Positions 7,501 to 15,188 of a stretch of DNA of 15,188 nucleotides are shown here, in pieces; within the stretch, counting starts at the first letter, position 1; each line of letters opens with the position of its first letter. The translations under genes were made by a program, and so were the position numbers. The DNA lies in the NCBI GenBank assembly GCA_013416795.1, contig RQSC01001236.1:9197-24384 (forward strand), in the 5' to 3' direction. Origin of the DNA: Prasinococcaceae sp. CCMP 1430. Its lineage: Eukaryota; Prasinodermophyta; Palmophyllophyceae; Prasinococcales; Prasinococcaceae. A model generated the notes under the pieces. That model was given only the letters and a program-made list of their open reading frames with translations. It was not told where the DNA came from and made no database searches.

Positions 7501-9617
7501 GTACCACTGAGCTCGTGGCTTGGCTATGGCTTCGACCGCGCGAAGCTCTCAGCCAGCATGCTCACGCTGTTCGAGAGGCGCGCGGAGGCTGCGGTGGCCG
7601 AGCTCGCCGAAGGCGCGCGCGGCGAGCCGTTCGTGGTCAAGGACCCGCGCCTGTGCCTCACCCTCCCGCTGTGGAGGCCCTTGCTGCCCAACATGCAGTG
7701 CGTGATCATGTACAGAGACCCGCAGGAGCTCGTGGACTCGATGGTTGGGCTGTCAGATGTGCTCGACGATGGCAGCGGTGCAATTGCAAGGGCACTCGCA
7801 TCGAGCCCCGCGAATGCCACCCTTGGCTCTTCGCGTGGCGCGACCGGTGGCAGAGGTGGGCTAGAGACCTACGCCCGCGCGCTCGCGATCGTGTCCACCG
7901 CCCCCACGAGGGGCGGCGCGGTGAAGTCCAAGGAGTTTGCGACGGACGAGCGCCTGCGCGCCGGGCTAAAATCCGGCGTGATGGAGGTCGTGGAACAGGT
8001 GCGACCGCGCGCAGTGCTGCGTGTGCCTACCAGCCAATGCGTTTGAGCGCTGCGTGTGACTGACGTCATGGTGCGCGCTACCTGAACACTCCCCTACGTC
8101 TATGCCCGCGCGTGCACGCCACCACGACACGCACGCAGTACCTGACGTCTGCACTCGAGGCGTGCGTCGGGGCGCCCACCGCGATCGTTCCGTTCGACTC
8201 GCTCCATGACCCGCGCGCGTTTGCGTTCGCTCTGCGCGAGAGATTGGTGGACGCATGGCCTGGCTTGGGCGATGTCCTTGCGACGCCCACCGACGATGCC
8301 ATTGGTGAGGCGCTCTTCGGCGCCGACGAATGGGCCGCGCAACGAGCGAGTGCAACGACCAAGGGCGCGCCTGTGAAGCTGGAGCTGGGGGACCCAGCTC
8401 GAGCGGGTAGGCGGCGAGCAGAGGCGGCAGCGATGCGCGGTGCGTCGCCGGCATCTGCTGCTGTAGCAGAAGGCAGCGTCGAGATGGCCAGTTCGACAAA
8501 TGATATGACAATTCGTGAGCCGTACGCAGGGTTGAGCCTCGGGCTGCAGCGCCTCTCAAAGGCGTTCGAGGGGGCACTGGCGGCGACTGCCAGTGGCGGG
8601 CCCGACGATGCGTATGGCGATTCTTCTTCACGCGGCGAGCGGCACCCGCTCGCCCCGAGGCCTGCATCTCTCGCAGCACACGTGCTCTCCGAGGCAAGCG
8701 TCGGCGGTCATGTGCGCGTTCTGCTCTTCTGGACGACGAGCCCGGAGTCCTTCGGCGCGCAGGAGTCGAGCGTCCTCGAGAGCATCTTCTACCACCACCC
8801 GCAAGCGGAGGTGGCCGTGTTCTCCAATACACTGCCCACCGACTTCTTTGCGAGCTTCGCGCTTGCGGGCTACGCGCTGAGCGTCGAGCCATATGACCTT
8901 CGTGGCACCCTCGCGAAGCACTGGCCGGCGGACTTTGACTTTTTCAGCGCGGAGAAGTCATCGGATTTCTTTTACTCGCACGCCACGGACGCTCTGCGCT
9001 TTGCGCTCCTGTACGAGCGCGGCGGCGTGTACATGGACTTCGATGTGGTCCTCGCCAACCCGCTCGACAACCTGCCGGAGCGATGGCTGGCCTTCCAATA
9101 CTCGAAGGAGCACCCGCCGAAGCGCACCAACTGGGCGGCGCGTCTCTTCGATCCGGAGGACACCAGCACGTGGGTGGTCAACGGCGCGATGATGGCTTTC
9201 CCCCCGCGGGACCCCTTCATGGCACGCGCGCTGGAGACGGTGCCCGAGGTATGGGACCCGGAAGTGTGGTACTCGATCGGTCCGCAGCACCTCACCAACC
9301 TGCTGCTCGACAGGGTGAATGCCCGGCGCGTCCCCGAGTGGGAGGGGGTTGCCATCCTGCCGATGGAGGCCGTCGCGCCAGTTCCGTGGTACCTCGCGGA
9401 GGCGTGCACGCGGCGCTCGGTGGGCGGGCCGGATGACTGCCCGGTCTCGTGGCTGCAGGTGAAGCACCACGCCCGCGCCTTCCATCTGTACAACAAGATC
9501 ACGAGCGCCGCGAGCATCGAAGAGGGCTCGCTGTACCACCACCTCCTGACCGCCTTCAGGCTGCCGGCGCCCGCTCCCGGGGTGCTGGGGAGGAGGGGAG
9601 ACGCCCGCCTCAGGTGA
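1512..9617 (+). CDS. Giant multidomain glycosyltransferase/sulfotransferase, membrane-anchored
   Basis: Three exons are inferred: 1512-1891, 2019-7998 and 8139-9617, giving 2,612 residues. The ATG at 1512 has G at -3; the ATG at 1593 is an alternative (2,585 residues). A basic N-terminus precedes one hydrophobic helix (60-81), giving a type II Golgi-style anchor. Domains follow in order. Residues 157-627 are GT92/GT2-like, with RDEARALREWL and the DxD of FVDTDEF (265-267). Residues 672-905 are a degenerate sulfotransferase-like stretch. Residues 1145-1228 are a Cys-rich PAN/apple-like module. Residues 1381-1678 are GT31, with RATIRATWGD, FDEDG (DED 1551-1553) and NEDAM (1650). Residues 1878-2200 are a sulfotransferase, with the PAPS-loop-like GFHHSGTS (1882), KDPRL (2001) and YRDP (2025). 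Residues 2311-2612 are GT32, with YMDFD (DFD 2420-2422) and a C-terminal FHLYNK. Low-complexity linkers lie at about 905-1140 and 1680-1875. The protein probably builds and sulfates a glycan in the Golgi. The folds are well supported; the acceptor is unknown. Joining all parts into one gene rests on the intron calls. Confidence 0.8.
1892..2018 (+). other. Predicted intron 1 of the giant transferase gene
   Basis: The donor GTGCGTG at 1892 and the acceptor CATCGCAG ending at 2018 give a 127-base intron. Splicing joins AC (1890-1891) with G (2019) into a Thr codon and moves the frame from the membrane-anchor exon exactly into that of the GT92-like domain. CTGAC branch-like motifs lie at 1929-1933 and 1957-1961. 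Without it, the anchor frame reads on through Arg/Ala-rich text to a stop at 2154-2156, and the transferase frame lacks an ATG near its start. Confidence 0.6.
2104..3519 (+). other. GT92/GT2-like glycosyltransferase domain
   Basis: The opening block GICTLVRDEARALREWLHHH, then VYVYDDSSTDDT, then the metal-binding DxD in WLAFVDTDEF (2416-2445), is the characteristic start of GT92 (DUF23) and the related GT2_4 family. Farther on, IKPKSFIRL and ALLWYNHYKMKSSEDW resemble the conserved Lys-containing and NHY segments near the end of that family. The spacing between them is expanded by low-complexity insertions, including a basic stretch near 3000-3200. GT92 enzymes transfer galactose in animals and plants; the donor here cannot be read from sequence. 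Confidence 0.75.
3640..4350 (+). other. Degenerate sulfotransferase-like segment
   Basis: TVVVVDSSPQPFSQSSGAQL, followed by MLRLLHAAG, has the hydrophobic strand, Ser/Gly loop and helix layout of a sulfotransferase 5'-phosphosulfate loop. About 120 residues later come ALTLSHGTRWTSVLPPDSVF and VVSIGEPVVVASDML, which occupy the places of the KDPRL and RDP motifs of the intact domain downstream but lack the Lys and Arg. It is probably an inactive duplicate of the domain at 7260-8300. This is an inference from motif order, not from strong identity. Confidence 0.35.
5071..5322 (+). other. PAN/apple-like cysteine-rich module
   Basis: About 75 residues contain cysteines in the pattern FRCAG, YCASMC, DECAHF, GRCCRLF and RACNTT, ending TLQTYTK. 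Spaced cysteines with an aromatic-rich end are typical of PAN/apple modules, which bind protein or carbohydrate and need an oxidising, lumenal setting. That agrees with the N-terminal type II anchor. The exact subfamily is not certain. Confidence 0.55.
5770..6672 (+). other. GT31 beta-1,3-glycosyltransferase domain
   Basis: The motif series is complete: TTVLIAVMST opening, RATIRATWGD, DSYLHLPYKLAAMVG, YDFFMKFDEDGVVN with the DxD-type metal site (6289-6297), PYALGSRGYILGRGV, and the NEDAMLG acidic motif (6586-6606). This is the order seen in beta-1,3-galactosyl- and N-acetylglucosaminyltransferases of family GT31. All landmark residues are intact, so activity is expected. Confidence 0.88.
7261..8310 (+). 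other. Sulfotransferase-fold domain, split by intron 2
   Basis: IALLGFHHSGTSIAMRLAML provides a Ser/Gly/Thr phosphosulfate-binding loop, FVVKDPRLCLTLPLWRPLLP the Lys-Asp-Pro-Arg block, and VIMYRDPQELVDSM the 3'-phosphate-binding Arg block. These are hallmarks of PAPS-dependent sulfotransferases; the loop has His-His-Ser-Gly where many have Lys-Ser-Gly. After the splice, TAIVPFDSLHDPRAFAFALR supplies the usual C-terminal Asp-x-Leu-x-x-Asp-Pro segment. Its presence in the next exon supports joining the two frames. Confidence 0.75.
7999..8138 (+). other. Predicted intron 2 of the giant transferase gene
   Basis: The donor CAG|GTGCGA at 7999 and the acceptor CACGCAG ending at 8138 give a 140-base phase-0 intron. 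It removes the stop at 8044-8046 and carries the reading into the frame of the GT32 domain, joining EVVEQ to YLTSALEACVG. A CTGAC branch-like motif lies at 8060-8064. The C-terminal part of the sulfotransferase fold is found immediately after the junction. Confidence 0.75.
8706..9560 (+). other. GT32 (A4GALT-like) glycosyltransferase domain
   Basis: VRVLLFWTTSP opens the domain. SDFFYSHATDALRFALLYER then GGVYMDFDVVLANPLDNLPE matches the glycosyltransferase sugar-binding DxD region (DFD at 9036-9044). VNGAMMAF, GPQHLTNLLL and a closing AFHLYNKIT (9477-9503) match the later conserved points of alpha-1,4-galactosyl/GlcNAc-transferases. The motif set is complete and the domain ends about 40 residues before the stop. 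Confidence 0.87.
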
Positions 9618-9875
9618 CGTCGCGGGCCTCCCACCCGCGTGTCCGTGCAGCGCGGCGCGCGTCGGCAGACTCGGCTCGCGTGCACCGTTTGCTGTACGCA
9701 GCCAACATTAACCCTACATTTATGACCCAAAACATTTCGGTTGAAGCGTGGCGCCGAAGCCGGGGGGATCTGCGCGCGCGCGCTGGGCGGGGGCGGGCCA
9801 CACCGCGCGGGGAGAGAGGAGGAGCCCCCCCCGGGGGCCGTGGGTGGCGGCGTGGCCCGCGCCGCCACCGCGGAA
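9618..9875 (+). other. Short intergenic region between head-to-tail genes
   Basis: These 258 bases must hold the 3' end of the giant gene and the promoter of the ataxin-3-like gene. An AT-richer island with TGTA (about 9692-9695) and CATTAACCCTACATTTATG lies near 9705-9740, after which the DNA becomes very GC-rich, with a C8G5 run near 9825-9840. No TATA box or small gene was seen. Confidence 0.4.
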
Positions 9876-10809
9876 ATGGCGACGACGGGCGATGCGGGCG
9901 GCGCGCCGCGCCTCTACCACGAGCGCCAGGAGAGCGGCTTCTGCGGCGCGCACGCGCTCAACTGCCTGCTGCAGGCGCCGCTGCTCGACGAGGTCGCGCT
10001 CGCCCAGGTCGCCGCCGAGCTCGACGCCAGGGAGGCAAAGCTCAGGGAGGGGCCGGCCCTGCCGGCCGGCGGGGGCGGGCCGCCGCCGCGCGTGTCGCGC
10101 TCGACAGACACCTGGATGGTCCGCAAGCTCGAGGGGGCGGACGGCACGGCCAACGTCGACGCGGCCGGCAACTTCTCCGTGAGCGTGCTCGCGCAGGCGC
10201 TCTCGGCGTTCGGCGCCGAGCTGCTCACGCCCACCCAGGCCGACGCGCAGACGAGGCGAGCGGGCGGGGCGGCGCAGTCGGGGTGCGTCGCCGCCGCATG
10301 CCTGCGCGCGCTCCGCGCCGGCCCAAGCGCTGACGCCGGCGCGCTCGCCGCCGCCGCCGCCGCGACCTCCTGAACGCAGCGTGCTGTCCGCGCCGCACCT
10401 GGAGCGGGGCTTCCTGCTCAACCGCGCGTCGCACTGGTACGCGCTGCGGCGCGTGCGCGGCGCGTGGTACGACTTCAACTCGCTTCTCGCTGCGCCGCAG
10501 CATCTGAGCGACTTCCACCTCGGGGCGATGCTGGCCGAGCTGGCGGACAGCGGGGGGAACGTCTTCGTCGTCCGCGGCGCGCTGCCGGACAGGGAGCCGC
10601 AGCCGGACGACGCGTGCGAGCGCGGCAGGTACTGGTCGCCGGAGGAGGCCGCCGCCGCGCTTGCCGAGGCCGTCCGCGCCGCGTCGGAGGGCGACGCCCT
10701 CGCCGCCGCGCTGGCGGCGAGCGTGCACGAGAGCCAGCGGGTGCTCGAGCGCACGGAGAGCGAGGACGCCGACCTCGCGCGCGCCATAGCGGCCAGCCTG
10801 GCGGACTGA
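9876..10809 (+). CDS. ATXN3: Ataxin-3-like Josephin deubiquitinase
   Basis: Two exons (9876-10282 and 10380-10809) give 278 residues. This Josephin-family cysteine protease trims ubiquitin chains in the cytosol or nucleus. The catalytic Cys23 lies in QESGFCGAHALNCLLQ, His154 in SHWYALRRV and Asn169 in WYDFNSLL, the same triad order as ataxin-3. NFSVSVLAQALSAFGAELL matches the segment before the His. The Cys-His distance is about 26 residues longer than in human ataxin-3, owing to a Gly/Pro-rich insert (about residues 55-90). Two ubiquitin-interacting motifs close the protein: EGDALAAALAASVHES (239-254) and SEDADLARAIAASLAD (263-278). The human protein's polyglutamine tract and third UIM are absent. 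The ATG at 9876 has purine at -3 and G at +4; the frame is open farther left but has no ATG there. The ATXN3 label is by domain architecture. Confidence 0.87.
10283..10379 (+). other. Predicted intron of the ataxin-3-like gene
   Basis: The donor GTGCGTC at 10283 and the acceptor GAACGCAG ending at 10379 give a 97-base intron. The split codon GG+C encodes Gly136 and moves the reading into the frame of the catalytic His exon. CTGAC lies at 10330-10334. The unspliced frame stops at 10371-10373. The Josephin domain is continuous only after splicing. Confidence 0.78.
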
Positions 10810-11018
10810 GCATCGGCCGCCCGGCATGTATGTATGTGCAAGTGTACAAGTAGCAGTTGGGACGGGGAGCTCGTGCGCCGCGCCCCTGCGCCTCTGCGCG
10901 CTGGGTGCCGCCGCGGCCGGCCGCGCCGCGCGTATCGCCCGCTTCGATATCGCCCGCTTCGCCTAAATTACGCCACGCGCGCGCGCCGGCCGCGCGACTC
11001 CTACCGTCGCGCCCCCGC
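10810..11018. other. Convergent intergenic region with UGUA-rich 3' end and 15-bp repeat
   Basis: This lies between the stops of the ataxin-3-like gene (+) and the adenylosuccinate lyase gene (-). Directly after the first stop comes CCCGGCATGTATGTATGTGC, rich in TGTA/TGTG, then GTGTACAAG. Two tandem copies of TATCGCCCGCTTCG(A) occupy 10933-10961. No gene was seen. Confidence 0.5.
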
Positions 11019-13098
<2,080 letters not shown>

Positions 13099-13151
13099 GC
13101 TGTTAATACATGCCGGGAAAACTACACCGTACAAACAATGCTACAGTACAG
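13099..13151. other. 53-base convergent intergenic gap
   Basis: The stops of the PsbP-like gene (+) and the ASNSD1-like gene (-) are 53 bases apart, so the 3' UTRs must overlap. The gap is AT-richer than its flanks. Read on the minus strand it has several TGTA motifs and CCCGGCATGTAT, the same 12-mer found after the ataxin-3-like stop. Confidence 0.55.
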
Positions 13152-15029
13152 TTACACGCGCTCGGCCACCGGCGAGTCTATGACGACTGTGCCGCCGTGC
13201 GCCTTGTTTGCCGCCTTGTTGCTCCCGAAGTCGCGCACGTTTCGTTGTTTGGCGATGCGCGTGCCGAAGTGCACCGCGCGCTTCACGCGAGCCGCCGCCT
13301 TGGGCAGCCCCAGCTGGCGCGCGATCGCACGGAGGCACGCCTTGTCGCCCTCGCCCGGCGGACGCGACAGGTCCGCGATCGCCCACACAGGGTGCGCCAG
13401 CATGGCGCACACGAAGTCTTCGTCCAGAAACGGCGAGCGGCACTCGCGCGAGCGGTCCGCCATGAGCCTGTCGTCGCGGCCGCAGTTTCGGCTCCAGAGC
13501 CGTTGCATGTCCAGCGCGCACTCGCGCTCCAGCGCGCCCGGCCCGCCCTCGCGGTGTTTGGTGCGGTGGCGCGAGTAGCCGCAGCACTGCTCGTCCGCGC
13601 CACCGCCGAGCAGAACCACCTTCGCCCTGCCGCGATACTCACCAGGCAACGGGTGCACAGCACCATCGCGGTATATGGTGCACGCGCCAGCGCACGAGGC
13701 CGCCGTCCACAGTGCCGCACCAATGTTGTAGTCCATGTGCGTACGGCACGGATAGAGGGCAGCGCGCAACCGCGCCTCGGCCGCATCCACAGCGTCCAGC
13801 GTGGAGTCGACCTCGACGAGGCGAAATTCGCGCGACGGGCACGCGCGCGCGAGTTCGGCCGCGCCCTCGCGCGCGGAGAGGCGGTCAGGCGAGCTGCCGC
13901 CAGCAAAGCACACCGTCACCAGCTCAATCGCCAGCTCGGCTGGCACCTCGTCGGCGGCCAGACGCGCGACGAGCGCCGAGTCCACGCCGCCGCTGAAGAG
14001 GACAGCGACACCGGCGGCGGGCAGGGCAGGCGACGGCTCCCCGCTACCTGCGCCGCCGCAGGCACCAAGCCGCGCTCGCTCGCTCGTGCCCCCCCTCGTG
14101 CCCGCGACCACGCTGGACGCCGGCGCGTGCGCGTGCGCTCCGAGCGTCGCGCGGGCGCACCGCGCCCGAACGGCTCGCCGCAGGTACTCGAGGGCGTCGC
14201 CGGCGGCGGCTTTGCGCCCTGCCACCACCATCTCCACATCCTCGGGCGCGGAGGCGAACGCGGTGCCGTCGGCGCGCCGGTGCGCCGCGAGTGTCCTCGG
14301 CACGCTGCCTTCTGGCCACTCGAGGCGCTCCAGCTCACGCATATCCGCGGGCGTACGCTCGCCGCCCGCAGCGCTGCCCAACCCGACCCCTACGCGGCAT
14401 CTGTACACGCCGGGCGGTACCTCCTCCCACGCGTCGGTCTCCGCGCCGAAGGCAATGGAAGACAGGACAAGCGCCGGTCCCCGCGCGCCGAGTTCGGGCC
14501 GAGGCCCACTTGCCGCCCGCGCTGGGCGGCGCATCTGCAGCGACCGCCGGCCGTACACGTCCCTGCCGAAGTAGAGCGTCCGCGACTGTGCGCAATAATA
14601 CACCAACGCCCAAGGACCGCGGAGGGCGGCGAGCGCGGCGACAATGGCAGTGCCATCGCCGGACCGCGGAGCGGCTGCGGCAGCGTCCAGCGCGCGCAGG
14701 ACGGCAACGCCGTCTCCGCGCTCCTCATCGACCTCGACGCCGCCGAAGACTTCGCCATTGTACAGCAGTGCGCTCCCCTCGACGCCCGCGAGCGGATACG
14801 ACGGTGCCTCCAGCCCTGCGCCGCCGCCGCCGCCGCCGCGCAGGCGCAGAGTCGCCTGCGCGAGCGTGAGCGCGACGCCGGCACCATCGATCTTGACGCG
14901 CGCCACTCCGAACGCGTCCGGCCCGCGCCTGCGCAGCGCCTCGCTCGCCGCGTCCAGCTCAGCCTCGCCGGCCTCGCCCCCACCAGCGCCCAGCCCCGCG
15001 GCAGAGACGACGCACACGATGCCGCACAT
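13152..15029 (-). CDS. ASNSD1: Asparagine synthetase domain-containing protein 1-like
   Basis: The gene encodes 625 residues, close to the 643 of human ASNSD1. The ATG at 15029 gives MCGIVCVV, placing the class-II glutamine amidotransferase nucleophile at Cys2. RRGPDAFG (34-41) and YNGE (90-93) are further amidotransferase landmarks. The C-terminal half is an ATP-pyrophosphatase fold with LFSGGVDSAL (PP-loop SGGVDS at 346-351), then GGGADEQCCGYSRHRTKHRE, then SRNCGRDDRLMADRSRECRS, PFLDEDFV and KRAVHFGTRIAK. The GADEQ..GYSRHR and SRN.GRDDR blocks are those of ASNSD1 rather than of true asparagine synthetases. A Gly/Ala/Ser-rich insert (about 305-340) separates the halves. The family's reaction is not established; both active-site motifs are intact here. 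It reads as one exon, convergent with the PsbP-like gene. Confidence 0.9.
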   Translation of the reverse strand: MCGIVCVVSAAGLGAGGGEAGEAELDAASEALRRRGPDAFGVARVKIDGAGVALTLAQATLRLRGGGGGGAGLEAPSYPLAGVEGSALLYNGEVFGGVEVDEERGDGVAVLRALDAAAAAPRSGDGTAIVAALAALRGPWALVYYCAQSRTLYFGRDVYGRRSLQMRRPARAASGPRPELGARGPALVLSSIAFGAETDAWEEVPPGVYRCRVGVGLGSAAGGERTPADMRELERLEWPEGSVPRTLAAHRRADGTAFASAPEDVEMVVAGRKAAAGDALEYLRRAVRARCARATLGAHAHAPASSVVAGTRGGTSERARLGACGGAGSGEPSPALPAAGVAVLFSGGVDSALVARLAADEVPAELAIELVTVCFAGGSSPDRLSAREGAAELARACPSREFRLVEVDSTLDAVDAAEARLRAALYPCRTHMDYNIGAALWTAASCAGACTIYRDGAVHPLPGEYRGRAKVVLLGGGADEQCCGYSRHRTKHREGGPGALERECALDMQRLWSRNCGRDDRLMADRSRECRSPFLDEDFVCAMLAHPVWAIADLSRPPGEGDKACLRAIARQLGLPKAAARVKRAVHFGTRIAKQRNVRDFGSNKAANKAHGGTVVIDSPVAERV

Positions 15030-15188
15030 CCCTCTCACACGCCGCGCGAGCGGATGCGCAGCGGACGCCGGAGGGCACGCGGGGGCTGAGCCGGCCGAAG
15101 AACAGCCGGTCGCGTCGGCGGGACGGTGGAGAGGTCGGGCCGGCCGCCCGGCCGGCCGGCCGGAGGCGCGCGCGAGGCGGCCCTCTCG
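15030..15188 (-). promoter_or_regulatory. GC-rich upstream region of the ASNSD1-like gene
   Basis: This is the 159-base region upstream of the ATG, containing GGCCGGCCGCCCGGCC followed by further GGCCGGCC units (about 15139-15163). It probably covers the 5' UTR and part of the promoter. No TATA box was seen, and the window ends here. Confidence 0.35.

Noticed and set aside
8112-8138. Separate gene start at 8112 for the GT32 domain
   Set aside because: The codon is GTG, not ATG, and the first residues complete the sulfotransferase fold of the preceding exon through a phase-0 intron.
14835-14848. LRLRGG in the ASNSD1-like protein, identical to the ubiquitin C-terminal tail
   Set aside because: The surrounding sequence is the amidotransferase domain followed by a glycine run (GGC/GCC repeats); there is no ubiquitin fold before it.
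13110-15089. Plus-strand open frame of about 659 codons
   Set aside because: It is antisense to the ASNSD1-like gene, which has complete catalytic motifs; the plus-strand translation is Arg/Ala-rich without any recognisable domain.

Overview
The window is nuclear DNA of a photosynthetic eukaryote, most likely a marine microalga of the haptophyte type. The grounds are very high GC, spliced genes in a compact layout on both strands, a thylakoid PsbP-family protein, an ataxin-3-type deubiquitinase, a Golgi-type membrane-anchored glycosyltransferase and a vertebrate-type TTAGGG telomere motif. The lineage is an inference. No bacterial operon, CRISPR array, tRNA, rRNA or complete mobile element was found.

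Layout. Bases 1-1511 hold no confident gene. They carry a short interstitial telomere-like block (about 151-188), a possible broken gene fragment on the minus strand (256-520), a textbook splice acceptor at 1039, a TGTCAG hexamer repeat, and C-rich and CG-alternating low-complexity DNA. Bases 1512-9617 (+) are read here as one three-exon gene for a type II membrane protein of about 2,612 residues. It chains a GT92/GT2-like glycosyltransferase, a degenerate sulfotransferase-like stretch, a PAN/apple-like cysteine module, a GT31 galactosyltransferase, a sulfotransferase and a GT32 (alpha-1,4-transferase type) domain. Bases 9876-10809 (+) are a two-exon ataxin-3-like gene (Josephin domain plus two UIMs). 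Bases 11019-12533 (-) are adenylosuccinate lyase of the E. coli PurB type. Bases 12463-13098 (+) are a PsbP-domain protein; its 5' end runs into that of the lyase, and neither gene has a satisfactory start or presequence. Bases 13152-15029 (-) are an ASNSD1-like protein (class-II glutamine amidotransferase plus asparagine-synthetase-like domain).

Three introns could be placed by frame arithmetic (1892-2018, 7999-8138, 10283-10379). All begin GTGCG, end in GCAG and contain CTGAC, so they support one another. The second joins the two halves of the sulfotransferase domain.

The main discovery candidate is the giant multidomain transferase. One Golgi-anchored polypeptide appears to hold three glycosyltransferase folds and at least one sulfotransferase fold, as expected of an assembly-line enzyme for a sulfated polysaccharide or glycoprotein, for instance of scales or cell covering. 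The other genes look like unrelated housekeeping neighbours (purine synthesis, ubiquitin editing, thylakoid function, amidotransferase-like).
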